In this document: positions 22,801-32,522 of the stretch, piece by piece | How positions within the stretch are numbered: the stretch's first letter is position 1 | How the letters are laid out: every line of letters starts with the position of its first letter | Assembly (NCBI GenBank): GCA_965644315.1 | Contig: CBFFRQ010000040.1 | Span: 342,124-406,123 of the forward strand | From: Caecitellus pseudoparvulus | Lineage: Eukaryota > Bigyra: Bicosoecida | Length of the DNA stretch: 64,000 nucleotides | Direction of reading: 5' to 3' | Notes under the pieces: generated by a model | The model's database searches: none | Told to the model about the DNA's origin: nothing | Seen by the model: only the letters and a program-made list of their open reading frames with translations | Position numbers and translations under genes: made by a program

Positions 22801-25503
22801 CACGCCCTTGTACATCCGACCCCGTGGCTTGCCCTTGTACCGAGCGATGACACGGGTGCCCTTCGGGAACGGGTGATCCAGGTCCACACCGCCCCCACCC
22901 CGATCACCCCGATCACTCCCACGCCGTGGCTCATCTGCATCCTCCGCCGCGTCAGGGTCCACCTTCACATGCTCCTCACCCAGACCCCGATCGTCATCGC
23001 CGTCGTCGTAGTCAATGTCGTACTTCACCTGCATGCGACCTGTCGCGTAGTCACGAGCCCGACGACTCCCCACCACCACGCCCTTGTACATCCGACCCCG
23101 CGGCTTGCCCTTGTACCGAGCGATGACACGAGTGCCCTTCGGGAACGGATGGTCCAGGTCCACACCACCACCCCCACTCCCACCACGATCACTCCCACGC
23201 CGTGGCTCATCTGCATCCTCCGCCGCGTCAGGGTCCACCTTCACATGCTCCTCACCCAGACCCCGATCGTCATCGCCATCGTCGTAGTCAATGTCGTACT
23301 TCACCTGCATGCGACCTGTCGCGTAGTCCCGAGCCTGACGACTCCCCACCACCACGCCCTTGTACATCCGACCCCGCGGCTTGCCCTTGTACCGAGCGAT
23401 GACACGGGTGCCCTTCGGGAACGGATGGTCCAGGTCCACACCACCACCCCCACTCCCACCACGATCACTCCCACGCCGTGGCTCATCTGCATCGTCCGCC
23501 GCGTCAGGGTCCACCTTCACATGCTCCTCGCCCAGACCCCGATCGTCATCGCCGTCGTCGTAGTCAATGTCGTACTTCACCTGCATGCGGCCTGTCGCGT
23601 AGTCACGAGCCTGACGACTCCCCACCACCACGCCCTTGTACATCCGACCCCGTGGCTTGCCCTTGTACCGAGCGATGACACGAGTGCCCTTCGGGAACGG
23701 ATGGTCCAGGTCCACACCACCACCCCCACTCCCACCACGATCACTCCCACGCCGTGGTTCATCTGCATCGTCCGCCGCGTCAGGGTCCACCTTCACATGC
23801 TCCTCGCCCAGACCCCGATCGTCATCGCCGTCGTCGTAGTCAATGTCGTACTTCACCTGCATGCGGCCTGTCGCGTAGTCACGAGCCTGACGACTCCCCA
23901 CCACCACGCCCTTGTACATCCGACCCCGCGGCTTGCCCTTGTACCGAGCGATGACACGGGTGCCCTTCGGGAACGGATGGTCCAGGTCCACACCACCACC
24001 CCCACTCCCACCACGATCACTCCCACGCCGTGGCTCATCTGCATCCTCCGCCGCGTCAGGGTCCACCTTCACATGCTCCTCACCCAGACCCCGATCGTCA
24101 TCGCCGTCGTCGTAGTCAATGTCGTACTTCACCTGCATGCGACCGGTCGCGTAGTCCCGAGCCTGACGACTCCCCACCACCACGCCCTTGTACATCCGAC
24201 CCCGTGGCTTGCCCTTGTACCGAGCGATGACACGGGTGCCCTTCGGGAACGGATGGTCCAGGTCCACACCACCACCCCCACTCCCACCACGATCACTCCC
24301 ACGCCGTGGCTCATCTGCATCGTCCGCCGCGTCAGGGTCCACCTTCACATGCTCCTCGCCCAGACCCCGATCGTCATCGCCGTCGTCGTAGTCAATGTCG
24401 TACTTCACCTGCATGCGGCCTGTCGCGTAGTCACGAGCCTGACGACTCCCCACCACCACGCCCTTGTACATCCGACCCCGTGGCTTGCCCTTGTACCGAG
24501 CGATGACACGAGTGCCCTTCGGGAACGGATGGTCCAGGTCCACACCACCACCCCCACTCCCACCACGATCACTCCCACGCCGTGGCTCATCTGCATCCTC
24601 CGCCGCGTCAGGGTCCACCTTCACATGCTCCTCACCCAGACCCCGATCGTCATCGCCGTCGTCGTAGTCAATGTCGTACTTCACCTGCATGCGACCGGTC
24701 GCGTAGTCCCGAGCCTGACGACTCCCCACCACCACGCCCTTGTACATCCGACCCCGTGGCTTGCCCTTGTACCGAGCGATGACACGGGTGCCCTTCGGGA
24801 ACGGGTGATCCAGGTCCACACCCGTTGAACTTTTTGGCTGCCGCTGGGGGTCGTTCTGGTTGGCAGCATCTGGGTGAAGCCTGACATACTGAGCCTTCAG
24901 ACCTTGGTCTCTGTCACCGTCGTCATAGTGCACGTCGTACACCGGCTCCATTTGTCCCGTAGAAACGTTGCGTTCTTGATGAACCGAAACCACTTTCCCT
25001 GGGTACTCTCGCTTGCGCGGGTTGCCGTTGAAGCGTGCCATGACGCGGTCTCCAACTCTAAGACCTGAGCTTGGCTCTGCCGAGGGCCGACGTGTTGCGG
25101 TTTGCCTAGTTCGGCCTGCACGGGAGGAGTTCTTCCTGAAGAGTTCCCGTGCATCTTCGATTGGCACAGGGCGGTTGATGCTGAGCCTGTGTCCGGCGAG
25201 AGGGCAAGCGTGTGTGCGCCTGGCGTTGAAAGCGAAACGCCCGCCGCCAAGCCGCACCCTAAGCTCCGCAGTCTGCTGGAGAGGATTGCGCGAGGGATGG
25301 GCTTCCCCGAAGCCCCACGATATGCTGTCTCAATGTCCTCAGCCTGAACGGTGCCACCTGTCACATGAAAGAGGCATACGAGGTTGAGAATGAAAGGCTC
25401 GGCAGGCCACCGTTGCACAACGAAACGCCAGCTCACCTTGGGCAAGCCTGTCCAGCGTCGCTTCGTACCGGTCATGGAGCAAATCGCCGAGGTCAAATGC
25501 CAT
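19818..25503 (-). CDS. Tudor-like repeat protein with helical C-terminal half, five exons
   Basis: Five exons join in phase: 25437-25503, 25258-25357, 20370-25186, 20062-20282 and 19818-19991, giving 1,792 residues. The N-terminus starts MAFDLGDLLHDRYEATL. From about residue 100 there are ten Tudor-like modules: a divergent first copy (VGDRVMARFNGNPRKREYPG), eight nearly identical 92-residue copies (FPKGTRVIARYKGKPRG, then VKYDIDYDDGDDDRGL) and a divergent last copy (VYDIEYPDGSVDEGI). Copies are joined by Arg/Asp/Gly-rich linkers. Tudor-like barrels usually bind methyl-Lys/Arg, chromatin or RNA-binding partners; that is family knowledge, not shown here. A basic and acidic low-complexity region follows, then from about residue 1185 a largely helical, possibly EF-hand-derived region and an acidic segment (SEDVYEDDLEV). 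No catalytic domain recognised. Similar YDxDYDDGD modules are common in algal and stramenopile proteins. Confidence 0.8.
22661..24819 (-). repeat. Eight-copy 276-bp tandem repeat coding for Tudor-like modules
   Basis: Unit boundaries (the VDLDHP codons) fall every 276 bases from 24819 down to 22887; the eighth copy diverges near 22661. Units differ at only a few bases. Two haplotypes are visible: type A (GACCGGTCGC with TCCCGA) in the units near 22681, 24061 and 24613, and type B (GGCCTGTCGC with TCACGA) near 23509, 23785 and 24337. Units near 22957 and 23233 are mosaics. This pattern fits recent unequal crossing-over and gene conversion. Confidence 0.95.
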
Positions 25504-25713
25504 TTCGTTGAACTATGATTTCGAGTCCTTCCACGTCCCTCTCGGCACCTGAATGCAAGTCCTGCCAGCAAGTGCAGCGTTGGAGCCCACAGCACAAAAC
25601 CATAGACCTCGCTTCCTGGTAAGGTTTGGACCACGTTGCCATGCCAGTGGCCCACAGCCTTGCCCACACAAGTTGAATTGCACTGTGGGAGAATGAAAAT
25701 GTAGGCTGCGCCC

Positions 25714-25719
25714 TGCATT
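25714..25719 (-). terminator. Candidate 3'-end signal (AATGCA) of eIF3c
   Basis: Minus strand, 18 bases beyond the eIF3c stop codon. Confidence 0.35.
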
Positions 25720-25736
25720 GAGCTGGAGGGGGCCAC

Positions 25737-28700
25737 TCATCGCCGCTGGGCCCAGAAGCTCGAGGAGCTGACACCGGCTGCCTTGGCACCTTGCTGCTTG
25801 GACCTGCCACCCTTGCGACCACGCCCCCGACGGCGAGCAGCAGAGGCATCGAAGAAGCCGTAGCCCTGTCCGGAGTCGCGGGAGCGTGGGTCGAAGCCAC
25901 GTCGGCGGAGGCGACGCACGGACAAGTGTCCGCCGCGCCCATACCGCTCCCCACGGTGGTCGTCCCGGGAGAACTGCCCCGTGCGCGTGGCCAGCATGCG
26001 TTCGTTGCTCTCCACCAACGCCTTGGCCTTGTCGGCGAACTCCAGGGCGAGGTGCTGCAGCGGGGACACGTGCACCTTGTGCATGACGATGGAGGAGGTG
26101 GGCTGGTCCCAGCTGGCCAGCAGCTCCTTGTTGATCATCATCTTGGAAACCATACTGTGCACGACGCCGGACTCCAGCTCGAACATGCTGCACAGGGAGC
26201 GCAGGGACATGCTGTCGTAGTAGGGGGCGAAGGTGACCAGGTACGTCTTCAGGCCAGCCTCCCGCACCAGCACGTCGTACTTGGCGGCCACGGCGTCCCA
26301 TGACCGGGTGGCCCACAGCGTCCACACCTTGAGGCCCAGCACCAAGTCCCTGCACCGGCGCCAGTTGCCGTTGTTCAGGGCGAGGCCGGCGGTGATGACG
26401 GTGTCCTTGGTGGTCTCGGGTGGGCCGCTGAAGGTCTTGTTCAGCATCTGCTCCATCATGCGGCGGTAGTCCCGGGAAATCTGCCGGTCGGCGCGGCGGG
26501 GGTTGTTCTCCGCAGCAGCCATGTTGGGCACCTCCAGCAGCATGGCGGCCACCATGTGGCACGCGTCCAGCAGCTCGGCGTGGATGTGCATGTGGTAGGG
26601 CGTCTGCCGGCGCTTCTCACGGCGCTCCTGCTCGGGGGAGCGGTCGGAGAACCGCGTCGTGCCCTGCGCCAGCAGCTCCTTGGCGCGGCCGCTGCCGCAG
26701 ATCTCTGCCAGGCACGCGTGTGCGTCGCGCAGCAGCCCCTCGCGGAAGGCGCAGGTGCCCAGGCACGCCATGGCGCGGTTGAACAGGATCTGCGTCCCCA
26801 CGTCGGCCTTGTGGATGTTGTCCTGCAGCTTGCTCATGAGCAGCAGGTCGCGGGCGGCGTAGAACTCGTCGTGCAGGGCGTGGTTGAAGACGTGGCACAG
26901 CAGAGCGCGTGTGCGGGAGCGGTCGTCACCGTGGTTGTACAGGAAGGTGGCCAGGCGCTGCACCTCTGTGCGGCAGTCTGCCGTCGCCGCGTCCTTGAAC
27001 GGCTCCTGCTCTGGCACGGGGCTGAGGTCGGGCAGGGTGGCCTTCTTCTTGCCCCCTGAGCTGTCCACCACCGCCTCCACACGCTGCGTCAGCGCAGTGA
27101 TGCGGTCAGACACCTCCTGCAGCGCAGCTCGGCGCTGCTCGGCGCAGCTGGCAGCCAAGTCGTCGTGCATGCCGCGGCCGACGGTCTCGTGGCGGTAGTA
27201 CATGTGCTCCAGGCGCACCAGTGCAGCACGGGCGGCGGAGGCGGAGTCCCCCACCCGGACGAAGTAGTCGTGCACGCGCCCGGCGGTGGTGACGAGCCAC
27301 TCCTCGTCTTTCAGGCGGGCGATGTAGTCCTGCGTGTGGGGGTCTGCCGCCTGCAGGCTCTTGGTGAACTCCTCGCTCAGGCGCTCGACGATGGTGGTGA
27401 GCAGGCCCACTGTGCGGACGACGCGCTTGCCGTCCTCGCGCTGCTGCACGGCAGACATGCTGAAGGCCTCCTCCTCGTCCTCCTCGCCGTCGCTCTCGTG
27501 CCCGGCCTTGTGCTCGGCGGCACCAGCCTCCTCGTCGTCGTCGCCGCCATCCTCCTCCCCATCACCCTTGCCGCGCTGCACAGCAGCCTCCGCGACATCG
27601 TCCGTGTTCAGGGGCGCCAGGATGATGTCCTTGTGGGCGTCCAGGACATCCAGGACGCCCCACAGGCCGTGCAGGCACGCCTGCCAGCGCTCCGTGGTCA
27701 GGGCGTTGTCCAGTCCACGGATAGTGTCGAAGCGGGCTGCGATGAGGTGCATGTCCACGGGCAGGCCGTACTCGGCGCCGAACTTGGAAGCCACTGCTGC
27801 CAGGTACTCCAGCTGCACGATGTGGTTGCCGATGTCGGCACCGCGGCGGCCGCGGGAGCTCAGGATCTCGTACAGCTTGCGCTCCAGGTTCTTGGCGGTG
27901 ACCTTGGACAGGCTGACGGCCATGCGGTGCTCTGCCAGCTGCGAGGGCGTCATTTGGGACTCCAGGTCGGCCTGGGAGACGACCTTGGGGGCAGCCTTGG
28001 TGTCGCCCTGCCCGTCACGGCGGCGCACGCGGGTAGCCTGCACCACATCGCGCTTGACCCAGCGAGCGCGCCCAGTCAGGTGCTTGCGGTCGTCGTCCGA
28101 GTCAGAGTCCGAGTCAGAGGTGCTGCTGCCGTCGAACTCGCTGTCGGTGTCAGAGTCGGTGCTGGAGCCGGAAGTGGAGTCCGTCGAGTCGGTGGAGTCC
28201 GAGTCAGAGTCTGTCGTGTCCTCGCCACCCACGACCAAGTCAGAGTCGGAGTCCCCTTCGCCGCCGCCGCTGCCGGCAGCCTTTGCACGCCCAGTGTCGT
28301 ACTCGGCAGGGTAAGCAGAGGGATCCTCATGGCAGGCATCGATCTCGTCACGGAAAGCCTCGACGTACTTCTTCACGGCCTGCTTCGTGCGGTTGTACCT
28401 GGAGGGAGGGAGTGGCAGGGCGCACGTGCAAATTCCGCGGCGGCACCTTGTGCGCAAGGTGGCAGAGCCGGCAAGGCGACGCACCCGGTGGCGTTCGTGC
28501 GGGACATCTTCTTCGTGTCGCTGCGCGTCAACTTCTTGACTGCCTTCTCCAGGTCAGCCAGCACGCGGATGTAGAACTTGGGCGTCTCCTGCGTACAGCA
28601 GCCGAACACAGTGCGTGCAGCTGGCATCGCTTCAAAGCGCCGCGCCAAATGCCTGCCCCAGCGCTGAGCGGGCACGCACGTGGCCCTTGAGGGTGGTACT

Positions 28701-29079
28701 GGACTGTTCGTACTTCAGCACGAGCTTGTTGAAAGCTGCACGGTCGGCGGCAAGCGAGGCGGGTGGCGAACCTGCTCTGCGTGGCGTTTCATGCACCCCA
28801 CGCACCATCCTGCAGCGAGGCCCAGTCGTTGATGCGCAGGGCGTTGCGGACGATGACGACGGAGGCAGCCAGGCCCTCCAGAACACGGTCGGTCTTGCTG
28901 CGCACGATGCGCTCCTCGTCATCGCTGTCAGAGTCGCTGTCGAAAGCGTAGCGTGTAAAGCCACGGCCGGTGCCCTGCACGCCAGAGGCGGGGGCGCCCT
29001 CGCTGGCTGCAGAGTCGGAGTCTGACTCGGATTCATCTGAGGATGAACCCCCGTAGAACTTGTTGGCCATAGACGCCAT
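25737..29079 (-). CDS. EIF3C: Translation initiation factor eIF3 subunit c
   Basis: Core PCI-domain subunit of eIF3, which bridges mRNA recruitment and the 40S subunit. Four exons join in phase: 28806-29079, 28680-28735, 28485-28588 and 25737-28398, giving 1,031 residues; all three donors are GTGCGT. The N-terminus has the family pattern: MANKFYGGSSSDESESDSD, an acidic stretch, then RINDWASLQDAFNKL across the first junction and KFYIRVLADLEKAVKKL. A second acidic Ser/Asp tract follows. The body includes MTPSQLAEHRMAVSLSKVTA, HVFNHALHDEFYAARDLLLM, NRAMACLGTCAFREGLL and RQISRDYRRMMEQ, all typical of eIF3c, then the PCI/winged-helix region (LRSLCSMFELESGVVHSMVS). The C-terminus is Arg/Gly-rich. 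Only 114 bp separates its start from the E2 stop upstream. It is longer than human eIF3c (about 913) because of the acidic inserts. Confidence 0.95.
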
Positions 29080-29188
29080 GGCTGGCGCTGGGTGAGCATG
29101 CAGGCCGCTGCCGGGCTCGCCAAGGAAGACGCAGTGGTGGAGAATGAAAAGTGGTGTGAGCGGGTGACTGGCGCTGTCAGCGAGTCTG

Positions 29189-29194
29189 TGCATT
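29189..29194 (-). terminator. Candidate 3'-end signal (AATGCA) at the E2 stop codon
   Basis: The hexamer overlaps the TGA stop (read as TTGAATGCA on the minus strand). The gap to the next gene is only 114 bp. Confidence 0.25.
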
Positions 29195-29930
29195 CAAGCG
29201 GATGGCGCGTCAGGAGCCTTGGCCGCCCACTCCTTAGCCTTGGCCTCGTACTCCTCAATCTTGTCCATCATCATCGTGGCCGTGCCGTCGTCCTGAGGGT
29301 TGCCCACGTTGGGCTTGGCCAGGAAGCCGACGATGTGTGCGGCGCGCTTGTCCACCGTCAAGTCCGCGCCCTCAATGCCCTCCATGCACATCTCGCCAGT
29401 GTCGTTGTTCACGTTGGGGTGCAGGAGCTTGCCCGTCTCGAACTTCATCTCGGGGCCGTTAAAGGGGTAGTCTGTCGGGTACTTCAGGATGACCTTGAAC
29501 TGCTTGCCGGCATACGGGCAGGGGCGCTCGGTGCCGTCCACCTCGTACTTCTCCTGCACAAGCAGTGAATTTGGGGTGAAGTGGGGGGGGTGGCGCGCTC
29601 TACACTAGCCCGGGGGGGGAGGCGGGAAGTCCCGCCCGCATTGGGCGGACATGGCAAGCTGCGGGGAAAGCTTCCCACCACGCCAAAACCACGAGGAGGC
29701 GGCGTGCTGGGAGCAGCACTCACGGGTCCGTACACCCACAGGTTCCACGTGTAGGGGTCAGCCTCATCAGGCTGCTCGCAGTGGCCGTTGACGATCTTGG
29801 GCCACTTCTTGGCCTTCTCCTGTGACGTGCAGGGCGAAGCGGAAGTGGAAAGGCGTGTCAGCAAGTGCGGCGAGAAACCCGCCCTCACCTTCGTGAGGCG
29901 CTGCAGGGCCTTGGAGGTGGCAGAAGCCAT
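29194..29930 (-). CDS. E2 ubiquitin-conjugating enzyme (UBC fold)
   Basis: Takes activated ubiquitin (or a ubiquitin-like modifier) from E1 to substrate on its active-site Cys. Three exons join in phase 0: 29889-29930, 29724-29819 and 29194-29553, giving 165 residues; donors are GTGAGG and GTGAGT. The order is the UBC one: N-terminal helix (MASATSKALQRLTK/EKAKKW), the strand NLWVYGP, the sheet FKVILKYPTDYPFNGPEMKF with the YP..P signature, then LLHPNV and the active-site Cys in NDTGEMCMEGI (the usual HPNV/I...G..C spacing), and C-terminal helices. The first helix is split by intron 1. Intron 2 is 170 bp and very G/C-rich. The class (UBE2D/L/N-like or other) cannot be assigned by eye. Confidence 0.9.
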
Positions 29931-30138
29931 GACTAGTGCTGTGTGTAGATACCTGTGCTGAGTGGAGGGGGTGATCCGATGAGGAGAGCGCAGAGGGGAC
30001 GACGTGGGTGCCGCCATCGAGCTGGGCAACAGCACGCACACTGGCTCGAAACTGTGCGCAGAGGTACTGATGGAGCAGGATGGGAAGGCGGTGATGTGAT
30101 GTGTTTTGAAGAAGCAGTGGGACTGATCATTAGTGACA

Positions 30139-30144
30139 TGCATT
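30139..30144 (-). terminator. Candidate 3'-end signal (AATGCA) of the AFG1-like gene
   Basis: Minus strand, 33 bases beyond the stop, in context CCAATGCATG. Confidence 0.35.
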
Positions 30145-30176
30145 GGAGAAGTTGTCAGGGGGGCTGCTGGGCAGCA

Positions 30177-31658
30177 TCACAGGGCACCGTCGCTGCTTCG
30201 CTGGCGAGTCCGCTCAGCGATGGCGCCGTCCAAGTATGCCCCTGTGGCCATCTCTGCCAGTCTGGACAGTGCCCTGCCAGCTGCAAAGGCGATGTCAGCC
30301 TTGGCGGCCTCTGTCGCACTGCGGGATACCTCCGTCTGGCCTGCCGGGTCCAGAGGCAGGCTGGAGTCGCTGACGAGGTCAGGACTGGGCTGTGACGCGG
30401 CTGGTGCGTCCGTCGTGAAATGCCGCAGAATGTGCTCACGTGGAGATGCACCTTGCACGAGCAGCAGCACTCTGCGCTCGTACACCTCGTCCACGAGGTG
30501 GATGAATCGTCGAGCAGTGTCGGACTCGCCCGCCTTGATGCTTGGCGGCGCGCCCGTCAGCACGAGGCAGCGCAGGCCAACCAGCAAGCGCCGGATGTCG
30601 GTGGGGCTCACAGCTTCCTCACACAGGGCGGCAAAGTCGCACAGCATGGTGGTGGAGGACAGGCGCTGGGCGGGCAGGCTGCGCCCGCCGCCGACATCCA
30701 CTGCCTGCACGTCAGCGGCGCCAGGGGGCGGGGGGGTGTCGGCTGAAGCGACAAGGTGTGTCGCAGCCACATCGTCGATGGGGCTCAGGGTCTCCGCCAG
30801 GGCATGTAGGCCCTGGCGCCCTTCCGCCCAAGTGCTGTGGGCTGCCGGGGTGCCTTGGCGATGGTCCGCCGCTGATGTCAGGTGCAACGCGCGGCACTGG
30901 CGCTGCAGGGCGGCGATGAAAGGCAGGAAGTACTGGCGGTTCAGGCCGTCCTTGTACAGGTCCTCCGGCGGACGGTTGGAGGTGGCGACGACCACTGCCC
31001 CCTGTGCCCACATGCCTGCGAAGAGGCGTGACGCCAGCAGCGCGTCGGCCACGTCTGAGACCTGGAACTCGTCAAAGGCCAGCAACCAGTGGGAGCGGGC
31101 GAGGTTTTTGGCCAGTTGGGCGACGCTGTCTTGCGCCGGGTCGCGGGAGACGTGCCAGCCCCGGCCTTCAGCAACCAGGCGTGCCTGGTTCAGCGCGTGC
31201 AGCTGCGCGTGCACGTCTGCCATGAAGGCGTGGAAGTGCACGCGGCGCTTGCGCTGCACGGGGGCCGCATCGTAGAACATGTCCATGAGCATGGACTTGC
31301 CGCTGCCCACAGGTCCCCACACGTACAGCCCTCGTGGCACGGGGGGTGGAATGGGCTTGACGTCATCGTCATCCGAGTCCGGCTTTGAGAGACGGGAGGC
31401 TTCCCAGGCATCCTGAGCCGCCCAGTGCGCCTGTACAGCTTCTTCGTGGCGGCCAACTTTTGCTAGCAGCCGGTCCATCCGCTGCGCCACGGCTCGCTGC
31501 TCAGCAGATGGCTGCAGATGGCCTTGTCGCACGAGGGCATCAAAATCCGCAGACACGCCACTGAACTGTCGTCGCTGCAGCGCCCCAGGGAAGCGAAACG
31601 GCCGGGCCTGGGCCACCGCAAGCATTGATCTACATGTGGTCCCTGCCCTTGCCTGCAT
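30177..31658 (-). CDS. AFG1: AFG1-like mitochondrial AAA-type ATPase
   Basis: Family members (yeast Afg1, human AFG1L/LACE1) act at the inner mitochondrial membrane in protein quality control. 493 residues from ATG 31658. The chosen start gives a basic, Ser/Ala/Arg-rich presequence (MQARAGTTCRSMLAVAQA) suited to mitochondrial import. The frame is open further upstream, but that part is not conserved. Motifs: PRGLYVWGPVGSGKSMLMD (Walker A, about residue 119), HFHAFMADVHAQLH, LLAFDEFQVSDVADA (Walker B with the AFG1 signature, about residue 195), ATSNRPPEDLYKDGLNRQ (sensor region), FLPFIAALQRQC, LCDFAALCEEAVSPTDI and RRFIHLVDEVYERRV. An insertion of about 50 residues, Pro/Ala/Gly-rich, lies between the sensor and the C-terminal part. 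No intron seen. Confidence 0.93.
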   Translation of the reverse strand: MQARAGTTCRSMLAVAQARPFRFPGALQRRQFSGVSADFDALVRQGHLQPSAEQRAVAQRMDRLLAKVGRHEEAVQAHWAAQDAWEASRLSKPDSDDDDVKPIPPPVPRGLYVWGPVGSGKSMLMDMFYDAAPVQRKRRVHFHAFMADVHAQLHALNQARLVAEGRGWHVSRDPAQDSVAQLAKNLARSHWLLAFDEFQVSDVADALLASRLFAGMWAQGAVVVATSNRPPEDLYKDGLNRQYFLPFIAALQRQCRALHLTSAADHRQGTPAAHSTWAEGRQGLHALAETLSPIDDVAATHLVASADTPPPPGAADVQAVDVGGGRSLPAQRLSSTTMLCDFAALCEEAVSPTDIRRLLVGLRCLVLTGAPPSIKAGESDTARRFIHLVDEVYERRVLLLVQGASPREHILRHFTTDAPAASQPSPDLVSDSSLPLDPAGQTEVSRSATEAAKADIAFAAGRALSRLAEMATGAYLDGAIAERTRQRSSDGAL

Positions 31659-32522
31659 CGTGGGGGTAGCTGCGTGCACTGGGGGACTGGGGGCTGGCGT
31701 CCTCTCCAGCCTGGGCTGGCTCGCCTTGATACTCGCCCTAGCAGTGACAGACACACACAGCCAGACAAACTTGAGGACCAACGAGGCGGTCAGAGTGAAA
31801 GTTTGTGAGCGCTTCGTTTGATCCTTGCAACGAGCTGCCAAGTCGCACTGCTTTGCGAGCATTGCATGGCAGTCTGGACCCGCGAGTGGACTTGCGGCGA
31901 GACGTTGCAAGCCAAGACCACCGGTCCAAGCCCCTTGGTCAGCCACATGGCATTCCCTCCAAGCAACGGCTGTGTGTTTGAAGTCTGTGCGTGGGCATGG
32001 AAGCTGTAGCCGGGACAAGTGGACAAAGAAAGCTTGATCATTAGCCTCAAGTGTCGTGGCACGTAAGGACCAAGCGTGAGGGGAAGGACAGACGGACGCT
32101 TTTTTCGTGTCAACCAGAGGCGCTTCTCTGATTTGCAGGTTGTCCCAGACGGCCAGCATCTTCTGAAAGATCGCGACCAGAGACGGCACTGTGGCACCAG
32201 CTTGCGCATTCTGTTCATGCAAGAAGCGACACAAGAGGCAGGGCTTTACGGGCACTCTGCTCAAGCACCGGAGCTGGGACACCTCCAGGTCAGTCACGCA
32301 CGGGCAGCATTTCCTCAGGGACTTCAAGCTATGCTGTGGACACAAACATGACCACGACAAGCTTGATGCGTCCACGCTTTTTGCATTCAGTGCTCAGGCT
32401 TGAGCAGGCTGGCGTTGAAGCGCAGTCAGAGTAATTTCCGCACCTCGCCCTGGAGCGCACCAAGGCACGCGCCCCTCCCTGCCCCAAGCGCCGATTTTGC
32501 ACACCTACCCGCATATTGAAGC
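31659..32522. other. Divergent spacer, AFG1-like (-) / AGC kinase (+)
   Basis: The longest gene-free stretch (864 bp). Open frames occur on both strands but none resembles a protein family or has clear splice context. ATTTCCGCA at 32434-32442 is 81 bases before the kinase start. A small unrecognised gene or unannotated 5' exon cannot be excluded. Confidence 0.45.
32434..32442 (+). promoter_or_regulatory. ATTTCCGCA motif upstream of the AGC kinase
   Basis: Same 9-mer as at 13661, 14047 and 18019. Position relative to the start codon is -89 to -81. Confidence 0.3.

Noticed and set aside
22661-24819. CRISPR array
   Set aside because: Direct repeats are contiguous 276-bp coding units without spacers, in a eukaryotic gene with introns.
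22621-24828. 735-codon plus-strand open frame over the Tudor array
   Set aside because: It is the mirror image of the 276-bp coding repeat on the minus strand; because 276 is divisible by three, an open antisense frame is open in every copy. Its Val/His-rich product has no domain logic.
25687-29150. GAGAATGAAAA shared at 25689 and 29140
   Set aside because: Only two exact copies in similar spacers of the minus-strand cluster; too few to call an element.
31659-32375. Longer AFG1-like protein starting at 32375
   Set aside because: The added residues are unlike any AFG1 N-terminus, whereas ATG 31658 gives a mitochondrial-type presequence.
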